NCBI GenBank assembly: GCA_964414585.1 | Contig: CAYPXR010000102.1 | Coordinates: 1-64,000 of the forward strand | Direction: 5' to 3' | From: DATEMU01 sp964414585 | Lineage (GTDB): Bacteria; Planctomycetota; Phycisphaerae; UBA1845; UTPLA1 | Length of the DNA stretch: 64,000 nt | Part shown: one piece after another, positions 25,665 through 34,160 of the stretch | How the letters are laid out: every line of letters starts with the position of its first letter | How positions within the stretch are numbered: the stretch's first letter is position 1 | The notes under the pieces: generated by a model | Seen by the model: the letters and a program-made list of their open reading frames with translations, nothing else | Databases searched by the model: none | Told to the model about the DNA's origin: nothing | Program-made: the position numbers and the translations under genes

Positions 25665-27114
25665 CCATTCCGTCGATGTCGTCCTCGGTGATGACGCCAT
25701 CCTGCGAAAAGTCACCGTGGCAAACGTCGTACTCGTCCGTGGAAATTTCCAGCACGGCCTGCGTGAAGCGTTTCAGGTCGTGGCCGTTGGTCACGGCGTC
25801 GTCGCCGCTCACGTTTCCGTCCGGTGGATTGCAGCTCTCGCAGACGTCTGCGACCGTGTTGCCGTTGTTGTCGGAGCAGTCCGTGCCGGCGCCCATCCAG
25901 GTGTTGCCGAAACCTTCGCAGATGGATTGACCGGAAATCGAGCAACCGCCGGTCGTCAGACAACAAGCACCTTGCGGCTGAGGACAGGAGACTTGCGCGC
26001 ACGTGGTGCCGGTTCCCTGATACGCCCCGCTCATCGCGGCGCATTCCACCGGCGTCTTGTTTTCGGCGCATTGACCATTCGGAAGACAGCAGGCCCCTTT
26101 CGGGCATTGGTTCAGACTGGGGCCGACACACGCCGTGCCCACACCCTGCGGCACGCCGCCAAATCCGGAACAGACGTTCGGATCAAGCATCGAGCAAAAC
26201 CCGGTGGTGGGATTGCAGCACGCCTGGGCGGGTTGCGGACACGTGACCGAACCGCAGTTGGTCCCATTGCCCTGATAGGTGCCGCTCATGCCCTGACAGG
26301 TCGACATGGAAACGCTTCCGACGCAGCTTCCGTCGGGCTTGCAGCACGCGCCCAGAGTCACTGGACAACTGGGCGGGCAGTTGCTCCCGTTGCCTTGATA
26401 AGTGCCGCCGGAGGCGGCGCACTGGCTGCTGGTCACGCCCACGTTGCAAGTGCCGGCGGGCAGGCAACATGCTCCGGTCGCCTCCTGGCAATCGACGACG
26501 GCGCGGATCATGAAGTCGCCGCTGACACCCAGCAAACAACTGCTGATCCAACCGATGCCCTGGGCATTGATGGCATTCTTTCCATTCTGGCAACCGACGT
26601 CCGTCACAATGCTCGGACCGTTGCCTGGATCAGGAGTATTCTCAAATCGAAATGAAACAACGAAGACCTGCCCGGTCGTGACCGGCACGCTAATCGGGAT
26701 CGTCTGCTCTTCGTTCAAATATCGGAATTCGTTGAGTACCCCGTCGGTCATGACGGGCCCTTCCAGAAAGGCCAGGGTAGTTCCAGGGACGGGAAAGCTC
26801 CCCTGTTGGGCGATCGTGATGCTTTGTTCCAGACTCGGCGGTTCGCCACCCGTTTGTGAACGCCAAAAAACCTGTACGGCGACGATCGTGCCCGTACACG
26901 GCGAAGTGAGCCAGACCGCCGCGCTCTCACCGCCGACGAAGCCGGCCTGGATCGTGGCGGAGCTCCCATTGATGATGCTGTCGTTCTTGACGACGACTTC
27001 GTTGGCTCGCACGGGCCCGCCCGAAACGGAGACCATCATCGAAAGAACGGTGATCGTCAGAATCGACGGGCGTTCCAGGTGAAATCGCCCCCAAAACGTG
27101 TTTGCCCCAATCAT
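25642..27114 (-). CDS. Secreted cysteine-rich repeat protein with dockerin-like tail
   Basis: About 490 residues. ATG at 27114 has GGAGG about 9 bases upstream and opens an export signal (SILTITVLSMMVSVSGGPVRA). Residues 35-190 form a beta-sandwich-like domain. Five repeats of about 45 residues then follow, each with ACC at the start and a second half like CAxxGGTYQGNGSNCxxxxC (for example GACCLPAGTCNVGVTSSQCA). The C-terminus is a dockerin-like pair of Ca loops. Six to eight cysteines per repeat suggest disulphide-stabilised extracellular modules. The function is unknown. Confidence 0.75.
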   Translation of the reverse strand: MIGANTFWGRFHLERPSILTITVLSMMVSVSGGPVRANEVVVKNDSIINGSSATIQAGFVGGESAAVWLTSPCTGTIVAVQVFWRSQTGGEPPSLEQSITIAQQGSFPVPGTTLAFLEGPVMTDGVLNEFRYLNEEQTIPISVPVTTGQVFVVSFRFENTPDPGNGPSIVTDVGCQNGKNAINAQGIGWISSCLLGVSGDFMIRAVVDCQEATGACCLPAGTCNVGVTSSQCAASGGTYQGNGSNCPPSCPVTLGACCKPDGSCVGSVSMSTCQGMSGTYQGNGTNCGSVTCPQPAQACCNPTTGFCSMLDPNVCSGFGGVPQGVGTACVGPSLNQCPKGACCLPNGQCAENKTPVECAAMSGAYQGTGTTCAQVSCPQPQGACCLTTGGCSISGQSICEGFGNTWMGAGTDCSDNNGNTVADVCESCNPPDGNVSGDDAVTNGHDLKRFTQAVLEISTDEYDVCHGDFSQDGVITEDDIDGMVNRLLSP

Positions 27115-27351
27115 CTTTGGATGCCTCCGAATGATTCCAACAACAGGTCGGGCGTCTTCCGGCGAAATTGCGTTACGCGCAGGTCGCCACATGACCCCTT
27201 CGGATGTAGATAGTGTCTATTTTACCCGGCGGTTCATGGAAATTCGCCACCCGTCGATGGTTTTCTCCCGCCGACTGGAAATTTTACCCTGCCCCAATCT
27301 GTCCGAGGAGGGTGGAACGAGGTATTTTCAAGCCGCACAGGATGCCGGCTG

Positions 27352-28011
27352 TCAAAAAATTCCGGCACTAAAGGGGTCTTGAGGCCGATCCACGGGCCTG
27401 GGGGCCGGTTCTTTGGATGGCGAGGTCGGCCTTGGAGATGGCGGGGGTGGGGACGATTTCTTCACCGGTGGCGCTATCGGCGTCGCGGGTTCAGGCGGCG
27501 CTTCCTCCCTGGTCCGGCCGCCATCACGACGCGAACCCCGCTGCGCCGTGCTTTCCTTCAGTTCGTTGACCAGATCGTCGTATTCCGAGGGCCCGAAATC
27601 GTCGAAATCCACCTTTTGAGGTTCGTAGCCCGGCTCGCCGGCGCGCTCCAATTCCTGTTGAAAGGCGGCAATCACTTCGCGTTGGAGTTGTTCTCGCCCG
27701 GCCATGTTGATGGGGTGGGCCACGTCGGCGTGCAGTTTCACCCGGCCGTCCTGCTCCCGAGGCGCGCGATTTTCCCCGAGCTTTCCACCACAATCGTTGC
27801 AGAATCGCGCTCGAAAATGGTTTTTCGATCCGCACTTCGGACACCGGTCGGCCAGCTTACGCGACGGCATGGCGACGAACGGGCCATTCGTCCCTTCGAT
27901 GATCTTCAGGTCGCGGATGACGATCGCGTCGTCCAGCGTAACGCTGCAAAACGCCTTGAGCCGTTCGGCGTTGCTGCCCACCAACTTAACGCGAATCTCA
28001 GTGATGTTCAT
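27352..28011 (-). CDS. spoVG: SpoVG family protein with zinc ribbon and long C-terminal tail
   Basis: A 219-residue protein. Residues 1-60 match SpoVG (MNITEIRVKLVGSNAERLKA, then IRDLKIIEGTNGPFVAMPSR), a nucleic-acid-binding family first known from sporulation and septation in Firmicutes. Directly after, CPKCGSKNHFRARFCNDCGG forms a CxxC/CxxC zinc ribbon that classic SpoVG lacks. The last 100 residues are charged and then Pro/Ser-rich, probably disordered. It lies 163 bp downstream of ispE on the same strand, echoing the ispE-spoVG neighbourhood of other bacteria. Its role in planctomycetes, which lack FtsZ-type septation, is unknown. Confidence 0.88.
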   Translation of the reverse strand: MNITEIRVKLVGSNAERLKAFCSVTLDDAIVIRDLKIIEGTNGPFVAMPSRKLADRCPKCGSKNHFRARFCNDCGGKLGENRAPREQDGRVKLHADVAHPINMAGREQLQREVIAAFQQELERAGEPGYEPQKVDFDDFGPSEYDDLVNELKESTAQRGSRRDGGRTREEAPPEPATPIAPPVKKSSPPPPSPRPTSPSKEPAPRPVDRPQDPFSAGIF

Positions 28012-28174
28012 CTCTTGAGCCTCCCGCCGACCGGCCCTCTGGGGCATGCCGGGGGATTCGCCGATCCGTCCGGGGAGGGAAATACTATACCACCTTGACG
28101 CGGTTCTGGGCAGGGCTTCCCAAACATTGGCAAAACGATAATCGAAAGCGAACCGGGCTTCCACTCTTTGCAGG

Positions 28175-29047
28175 TCACAACAACCGAGCCACTTCAATGC
28201 GCGTGGGCTCCTGCACAAGTTTCATGGCATCGTCGCGCCAGCGGTCGGCTTCCTCGCGACCCTCGAACAGGGCAAAAAGGCAGCTCCCGCTGCCGGTCAT
28301 GTGAACGCGGCGACCGCCCTTGGCGTCCAGAGACTTCAATAGCGATCCCAAGCGAGGCTCGTGGGTCAGCGCCGCCGGCTCAAGATCGTTGAAGAGCAAC
28401 ATTTGTATTTCAGTCACGGAACGATGGGACTCCAACCAGAGCTTGATGGGAGCGCGATCGCCGAATCGGTCCCCCGTCAAGGCACCGTAGACCGACGCCG
28501 TCGATATCGAATAGGCCGGGACAATGATCGCCGCCCAGCCTTTTAACGACGACGGAAGTGGTTCGAGGCGCTCGCCTCGCCCGCGAATGACGACGGCCGG
28601 CGCACTCTCGACAAACAACGGAACATCGGAACCGATCCGTTGAGCGACAGCCTGAAGCCGATCGTCCGTCCAATGCAGTGCCCAAAATTCATTCAACCCG
28701 CGCAAGGTCGCGGCGGCGTCGCTGCTGCCGCCTCCGAGACCGGCGCCGATGGGGATCTTTTTCTCGAGCGTGATGGCCGCCTCCGCGGGGTGTCCGGATT
28801 CGTCGGCCAGGGCCCGTGCAGCGCGCAGGACGAGATTGGACTCATCGGCCGCCAGTCCGACGTTTTCACCGCGAATCAAAAGGGAAAGGGTTGACGCGGG
28901 CGTGATCGTCAGCACATCGGCCCAGTCGACTTTGACGACCCACGATTCAAGTTCATGGTAGCCGTCGGCGCGCTTGCCGAGGACCGCAAGGGTGAGATTC
29001 AGTTTTGCGTGGGCGAGCACCCGCAGAGGCGCTTCAAGCTTGGCCAT
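28175..29047 (-). CDS. ispE: 4-diphosphocytidyl-2-C-methyl-D-erythritol kinase
   Basis: A 290-residue GHMP kinase of the methylerythritol phosphate route to isoprenoids; it phosphorylates the 2-hydroxyl of CDP-methylerythritol using ATP. Motif 1 is AHAKLNLTLAVLGKRADGYHEL near residue 12, motif 2 PIGAGLGGGSSDAAATL near 96 is the ATP loop, and motif 3 is HMTGSGSCLFALF near 255. Length is normal. The start codon touches the U-run of the upstream terminator, so it has no Shine-Dalgarno sequence; either the mRNA is leaderless or an internal GTG a few codons later is used. Confidence 0.93.
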   Translation of the reverse strand: MAKLEAPLRVLAHAKLNLTLAVLGKRADGYHELESWVVKVDWADVLTITPASTLSLLIRGENVGLAADESNLVLRAARALADESGHPAEAAITLEKKIPIGAGLGGGSSDAAATLRGLNEFWALHWTDDRLQAVAQRIGSDVPLFVESAPAVVIRGRGERLEPLPSSLKGWAAIIVPAYSISTASVYGALTGDRFGDRAPIKLWLESHRSVTEIQMLLFNDLEPAALTHEPRLGSLLKSLDAKGGRRVHMTGSGSCLFALFEGREEADRWRDDAMKLVQEPTRIEVARLL

Positions 29048-29091
29048 AAAAAAACCACCGTTGCGGGACTGGATCAGTCCCGCAACGGTGG
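29048..29091 (-). terminator. Intrinsic terminator directly abutting the ispE start codon
   Basis: A perfect 16-bp stem (arms 29055-29070 and 29076-29091, loop of 5) is followed on the minus strand by seven U that end one base before the ispE ATG. It follows the stop of the PEP-CTERM gene by 34 bp and should end that transcript. Confidence 0.88.
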
Positions 29092-29125
29092 GATCATACG
29101 CGAAGTTGGATATGACGTCGCGCGG

Positions 29126-30088
29126 TTAGCGGCGTCGGCGATGAATCAGGAGAACCGAGCCCAGGCCGAGCAGCATCATCGTGGCCGGCTCCGGCACAAC
29201 AACCTTGAAAAGGATGTCGGTCAGCTTGTTGGGCTGGGCATCGACCAGATTGAGGAAGTTCCCGCCGACATCGAAGCGATAAATCTCGCCGCTATTGAAC
29301 GCCATGTAGATGTCGAAGTTGTCGGGATCGAAGGTGAAGCCGTGCGGGCCGCCGCCGGTCAGCGATTGCGTATCGATGTAATGGCTCCAGCTGGCGCTGC
29401 CGAAATCGTATCGCCAGAGACCTTCCGTGGGAGGGCCTTCATAGAGGGCCGTCGCATACAAGGCGCCGTCGGGGCCGAATCCGATTTCCTGGGGTGCAAA
29501 TGGGGCCACGATGGGAGCGCCGGTCGGCAGGCCGGTGAAATAGTCGTATTGAGCAATGGGAACGGGACCGGAAAAGCCCCACTGCGTCACCCACATGGTG
29601 TTGCCGTTGAAGGCGTGCAAATTATAGCCATTGCCATAATTCACGACCGTTCCGAGAAAGCCTCCCGCCGGCGAAAACTTCTCAACACCGGTCGGACCGC
29701 CGACCACGATGTTTCCGTCCGGACCCTTGGCCGGTCCGAGACGCAATCCTCCGGCAATCGTCGCCAATTGCGCGCCGGTCGAGGAATCGATTTTCATGAG
29801 GCTGTTGAAGCCACCGACAAAAAAGTCTTGATTCGCACCGGCGACGGCACCAAGGTAAGGAGCGTTGCTGTTCAATTGAGTTGAATTGGAAAAAACGGGG
29901 TTCCAGGAGGGAGGCAGGCTGCCAACGTAGTTGCCCGGGACATAATTAAACGTCGTGCTGTCGTATTGATAGACTTCACTATACGCGTCGCTCAGTACGT
30001 AAATATCATCCGGATCGCCAATCACACCGCCCAACGCCGGTGAAGCCATGACGCACAAAGTGAGGGCGACCATCGAATATCTGAACAT
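29126..30088 (-). CDS. PEP-CTERM protein with beta-propeller-like repeats
   Basis: About 320 residues. ATG at 30088 follows GAGGAG and opens a signal peptide (FRYSMVALTLCVMASPALGG). The body has NHL/SMP-30-like turns that suggest a propeller (LRLGPAKGPDGNIVVGGPTG, IGFGPDGALYATALYEG, FTFDPDNFDIYMAFNSG). The end is a standard PEP-CTERM signal: VVPEPATMMLLGLGSVLLI followed by HRRRR. It would be sorted by an exosortase encoded elsewhere. A strong terminator follows. Confidence 0.85.
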   Translation of the reverse strand: MFRYSMVALTLCVMASPALGGVIGDPDDIYVLSDAYSEVYQYDSTTFNYVPGNYVGSLPPSWNPVFSNSTQLNSNAPYLGAVAGANQDFFVGGFNSLMKIDSSTGAQLATIAGGLRLGPAKGPDGNIVVGGPTGVEKFSPAGGFLGTVVNYGNGYNLHAFNGNTMWVTQWGFSGPVPIAQYDYFTGLPTGAPIVAPFAPQEIGFGPDGALYATALYEGPPTEGLWRYDFGSASWSHYIDTQSLTGGGPHGFTFDPDNFDIYMAFNSGEIYRFDVGGNFLNLVDAQPNKLTDILFKVVVPEPATMMLLGLGSVLLIHRRRR

Positions 30089-30304
30089 TGACTTCTCTCC
30101 TCTCGGGCCTCTTGGGCCCATGTTTTCTCAGGTCAGAACAATCGGGGAGCATCGTACTCGAAAAAGGGATCCAAAATCAAGATGGAAAAGGGACCCGGTA
30201 GCCTTTATGTCAGAGGTGTGGCACAGGGCTTTGTTGTATGCCCGTGGAAAGAACGGTAACTCCAGCCCCATCCATCAATTATGACAAGGGCGCGGAGGCG
30301 GTCC

Positions 30305-31915
30305 CTAACTAGCCCCAAGCATGGCGGCGATGAAGGGCTGAACGTCCCTGGCGTTGGTTTGACCCGAACCGTCCAAATCGGCCCTTTGGACGTGGTCGGG
30401 GATGGTATCTACTCCGAGCAGCACATTAATCATGATTTGAAGATCCGCCTGGTTCACCTGTCCGTCGAGGTCGAGATCGCCCGGCTTTCCGGGCGCCGCA
30501 ATCGGGTCCGGTGGCTGGGCCAACGGGTTATTGAGATACTCCCGATAGCGGGTCAGCCAAAGCTGATAATCCACCAGGTTTACACAGCCGTCGTCATTCA
30601 TGTCCGCCTCGGCGGCAAAAGCAAAGTCGGCTACACAGGTCCCATAGGCCTCCAGGAAAAACCAGAGGTCTTCTCCGTCTACGTCGCAATCCCCATCCAG
30701 ATCGCCGGACTTGAAACAACCCGATCCGGCCCGCGGCGTCACCATGTAGGCCGAAACGGAAACGTCGGGTGTCCGAAAGAGTCCGAGGGTGATGCTTCCC
30801 TCGCACGTCGGAGGCGCGTCGGCATCGAAGCGAAAGTTGTACAAGGTTCCCCATCGCAGCGCGTTCGCGTTGACGTTCTGGGCGTATGTTTCCGTGGACC
30901 AGGTAATGAAACCTCCCGACACCGTCGCCGACCAATCCGCGCCGCCATAGGGTTCGCCGCTGTGATAATCCACGTCGTGAAATCCGATGTTGGTGGGGAC
31001 GACGCCCGGCGGCAAGGGAACCGAAAAGGAACCGCCAGACTGATGAGAATTGATATTCTGGACGGCATACTCGTAATGCCACGAGCATCCCCCCAGAAAC
31101 GTGGCGCGACCGGCCGCCCAGAAGAGACCGTTGTAGCCGGCGCCGCCGTCGTTTTGGACGACCATCGATGACAATTGAACGAGTTGATCGTTGGCGTTCC
31201 AGGCGAAGATCGCGGGAATGCGCTGGCGCGTCCCGCCGACGGGCGTCGCGAGATAGGGACTCGTGGGGGTCAATTCGATCTGTCGCCACGAACAATTGTT
31301 GGCCGCGTTTCCAAAAAACGCATCGTCCGGCGTGACATACTGGCCCTCAATAAAATAGAGCGCGCCGGGATTCAGCGTTGATTCCAGATCGTTGTTGTGG
31401 ACCTGAAGGCGACGACCGATTCCCGGTTGGGCCGGCGGCGCGGTAAACGGATAGGGAAAATAGCCGGTGGAGGCGTTGACCTGCGACTTGGGACCCAGTC
31501 GCGCCTGAATGCCGTTTAGCACCGCAAAGTAGGTATCCGAACATCCGACGCCAAGAGTGGTCCCGTCGGTCGGGATGCAGGAGCCGCAAAGCTGTTCGTT
31601 TTCCGTGGCGAAGCCGTGCTTGACCCACGCCTGACCAATTTGTTCGAACCGGCCGTTCTTCAAACGAAACATGTTCTGACCGATGACGGGGTGCAAATTG
31701 CTCGTGCCATACCAGACCGCCTCCGACGTGCCGATGTTGCACGAGGTCGTCCCGAAGGCATAAGACGTGATACCGTCGGAGGTCGCGAATCGCGTGACGT
31801 CGTCGCCACCGGCAATCTCCCCGGCGATCACATCGGGACCGACCGCCGGCGCGGCCGCCGGGCAGGCGGTCAACGACAGGATCGCAGCGACCAACATCGC
31901 CGGCCGAAATCGCAT
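30305..31915 (-). CDS. Secreted protein with two dockerin-like regions
   Basis: About 536 residues. ATG at 31915 has GGAG six bases upstream; another ATG at 31927 is in frame. The export signal (MLVAAILSLTACPAAAPAVG) is followed by about 370 residues of beta-rich, Trp/Tyr-rich sequence with no family that I recognise (YFPYPFTAPPAQPGIGRRLQ is one distinctive stretch). The C-terminal 130 residues hold four Ca-loop-like repeats: GDLDGDCDVDGEDLW, ADMNDDGCVNLVDYQ, GDLDLDGQVNQADLQ and ADLDGSGQTNARDVQ. An extracellular location is well supported; the function is not. Confidence 0.72.
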   Translation of the reverse strand: MRFRPAMLVAAILSLTACPAAAPAVGPDVIAGEIAGGDDVTRFATSDGITSYAFGTTSCNIGTSEAVWYGTSNLHPVIGQNMFRLKNGRFEQIGQAWVKHGFATENEQLCGSCIPTDGTTLGVGCSDTYFAVLNGIQARLGPKSQVNASTGYFPYPFTAPPAQPGIGRRLQVHNNDLESTLNPGALYFIEGQYVTPDDAFFGNAANNCSWRQIELTPTSPYLATPVGGTRQRIPAIFAWNANDQLVQLSSMVVQNDGGAGYNGLFWAAGRATFLGGCSWHYEYAVQNINSHQSGGSFSVPLPPGVVPTNIGFHDVDYHSGEPYGGADWSATVSGGFITWSTETYAQNVNANALRWGTLYNFRFDADAPPTCEGSITLGLFRTPDVSVSAYMVTPRAGSGCFKSGDLDGDCDVDGEDLWFFLEAYGTCVADFAFAAEADMNDDGCVNLVDYQLWLTRYREYLNNPLAQPPDPIAAPGKPGDLDLDGQVNQADLQIMINVLLGVDTIPDHVQRADLDGSGQTNARDVQPFIAAMLGAS

Positions 31916-32033
31916 AGAGGACTCCATGATATTCTCGGAGGTGCGGCTTCTCTCCCTACCGGTTAGAAACGGACGAGACATTAAGTATAATCCGGCGGGC
32001 CCGGCGATTTCCACCAAAAGCGGGTCCGGAACC

Positions 32034-32116
32034 GGGCGTGTGGCGGAATGGCAGACGCTGGGGATTTAAAATCCCTTGTCCGTAAGGACGTGCGGGTTCG
32101 AGTCCCGCCTCGCCCA
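32034..32116 (+). tRNA. tRNA-Leu(UAA), host copy
   Basis: An 83-nt gene with a long variable arm (TTGTCCGTAAGGACG). The anticodon loop TTTAAAA gives anticodon UAA. The T arm is GCGGGTTCGAGTCCCGC. The acceptor GGGCGTG / CTCGCCC has one U-U mismatch. The 3' CCA is not encoded (TCG follows the discriminator A), unlike the two tRNA-Leu genes in the mobile region. Confidence 0.95.
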
Positions 32117-32220
32117 TCGCAATTTTCAGACGGCCGGACGACCCTTCATGGTGCGAAGAGGCACAAAGTCCGGCGATCGCCGCTTTTGGAATCGCGGCTT
32201 TCCGAGTGAACTTTACGGTC

Positions 32221-34155
32221 ATGGACGACACGAACCGGATCCACCGCCGCGGCCTTGTCCTGATGGGACTCCTCGCAATCGTCGGCGCCGCGGTCCTGGT
32301 CACGCACTGGCCGGCGCTTTCGGCCCAGGCGATGTCGTGCGACGACCAACAGTATCTCGTCGACAACTATCTGGTGCGCAATCCGGGCTGGTCGTCGGCC
32401 GGGCGCGCCCTGCGCGAAGTGCTCGAGCCGTCGACGGTCGCCGGGTATTACCAACCGCTCTCGATGATCTCCCTCATGATCGATTACTCGATGGGCGGGC
32501 GCGTCGATCACCTGAGGCCCTTTCACCGGACCAGCCTGATTCTCCACGTCGCCAACACGCTTCTCGTTGTGATCCTCCTCTACCTGCTTTTCGGCGAACC
32601 GTGGCCGGCGGCCGTCGTCGGACTGCTCTTTGGCTTGCACCCGCTGACGGTCGAGCCGATTCCGTGGGTCGGGGAACGAAAGACCTTGCTCGCCGCGTTC
32701 TTCGCGCTGGCCGCGCTCATCGCCTACGTCAAGTTCGCACGGACGCGTCGATGGGATTATTTCGCCGCGGCGTTGATCGGCTATCTTCTCGCCCTCTTGT
32801 CCAAGCCGACCAGCACGCCGTTGCCGCTGGCGATGCTGCTGCTCGATTACTGGCCGTTGAACCGGCTCAACCGTCGGGCGGTGATCGAAAAGATCCCGCT
32901 GCTGGTGATCGGCGCCGGGTCCGCCGTCATCACCTTCATTTCGCAAAATCGCACGGCGGCCGCCGTCCTGCCGACCGACATGCCGTTTTATTATTCGCCG
33001 CTGCGGCTGTGCCACAACGTCGTCTTTTACTTAATGAAGATGGCCTGGCCGGCCAACCTGACTTCCTACTACCCCGTTCCTCAGCCATTCAATCTCTCCG
33101 ACCCTTCGTTGTTGACCGGTCTGGTCGGCATGATGATTCTGGTCGCGGCGCTCGTCGCGTCGACTCGTTACTCCCGGGCGTTTCTGACCGGCGCGGCGAT
33201 CTACTTCTTCATGCTCCTTCCCACGGTGCAGATCATCGGCTTCAGCGACGCTATGGCGTCGGACAAATACGTCTATCTTCCATCGATCGGCGTCCTCATC
33301 CTCCTGGCAGGGCTCCTGGCGCGATGGCGGATATTTTCGTGGCCCGAGCGGCGACGCATCGGGCTGGTCGTCGTCGAGTTGGCATTGATCGGCGCTGCGG
33401 CCGCAGAGGCCCTGGCCACCCGTCGTTATCTGGCGGAATGGAAAAACACCGAAACGCTTTGTCGCCACATGCTCAACCTGACGCCCAGGGCCGCCGCCGT
33501 TCATAACCATCTTGGACTCTATCTCGCCGGCCAGGGCCGCATCGACGATGCCATCGCACAATACCAGGAGGCGCTTCAATATCAGCCCGCGTCCGTCGAA
33601 GCCCGAAACAACCTGGGCCTCGCCTACTCCAACAAAGGCCGGGCGATGGAAGCGTTGCAATGCTGGGTTCAAACATTGCAAAAACATCCGGACAATTTCA
33701 CCGCCAACTACAATCTGGGCACCTGGTTTGCAGAGCGAAATCAGGGGCAGGAAGCACTTCGATATCTACAAAGGGCCGTGGAGCTGCGACCGTCCTATCC
33801 CGAAGCGCATACCAATCTGGCGACCGTTCTCAGCAAACAGGGCCGCCTGGACGAAGCGCTGATTCATCTTGAGAAATCGGTTGCACTCTGGCCGAATTCG
33901 GCCGCTTCGCAACACAACCTGGCCACACTGCTCCTGCAGTGGGGCCGGCTCCCGGAAGCCATCGAGCATTACGGGGAAGTCGTGCGCCTTCAGCCGATGT
34001 CCGCCGAGGCGCATTACAACCTCGCCGAAGCGCTGCGCCAGGATCGTCGCAACGACGAGGCGGCGCGGGAATTCCGCGAGGCCTTGCGCATCGATCCCTC
34101 GCACCCGGCGGCACGCGCGGGGTTGCAGTCGCTCGCGACGTCACAACCAAAGTAG
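32221..34155 (+). CDS. TMTC-like multi-pass membrane protein with TPR tail, paralogue 1
   Basis: About 644 residues. The N-terminal 400 have around ten membrane segments. An acidic loop motif (MSCDDQQYLVDNYLVRNP) follows segment 1, and conserved blocks PLTVEPIPWVGERKTLLAAF and LLALLSKPTSTPLPLAMLLL come later. The C-terminal 240 carry about six TPR units (AQYQEALQYQPASVEARNNL, AREFREALRIDPSHPAARAG). The layout matches TMTC-type proteins, whose eukaryotic members transfer mannose from a lipid carrier onto proteins; an acidic first loop is typical of GT-C glycosyltransferases. ATG at 32221 is preferred over GTG at 32206. First of a row of three paralogues. Confidence 0.78.
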   Translation: MDDTNRIHRRGLVLMGLLAIVGAAVLVTHWPALSAQAMSCDDQQYLVDNYLVRNPGWSSAGRALREVLEPSTVAGYYQPLSMISLMIDYSMGGRVDHLRPFHRTSLILHVANTLLVVILLYLLFGEPWPAAVVGLLFGLHPLTVEPIPWVGERKTLLAAFFALAALIAYVKFARTRRWDYFAAALIGYLLALLSKPTSTPLPLAMLLLDYWPLNRLNRRAVIEKIPLLVIGAGSAVITFISQNRTAAAVLPTDMPFYYSPLRLCHNVVFYLMKMAWPANLTSYYPVPQPFNLSDPSLLTGLVGMMILVAALVASTRYSRAFLTGAAIYFFMLLPTVQIIGFSDAMASDKYVYLPSIGVLILLAGLLARWRIFSWPERRRIGLVVVELALIGAAAAEALATRRYLAEWKNTETLCRHMLNLTPRAAAVHNHLGLYLAGQGRIDDAIAQYQEALQYQPASVEARNNLGLAYSNKGRAMEALQCWVQTLQKHPDNFTANYNLGTWFAERNQGQEALRYLQRAVELRPSYPEAHTNLATVLSKQGRLDEALIHLEKSVALWPNSAASQHNLATLLLQWGRLPEAIEHYGEVVRLQPMSAEAHYNLAEALRQDRRNDEAAREFREALRIDPSHPAARAGLQSLATSQPK

Positions 34156-34160
34156 CGGCC

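Noticed and set aside
27115..27192. Upstream start for the cysteine-rich secreted protein
   Set aside because: It would place 26 charged residues before a clear signal peptide; GGAGG supports 27114.
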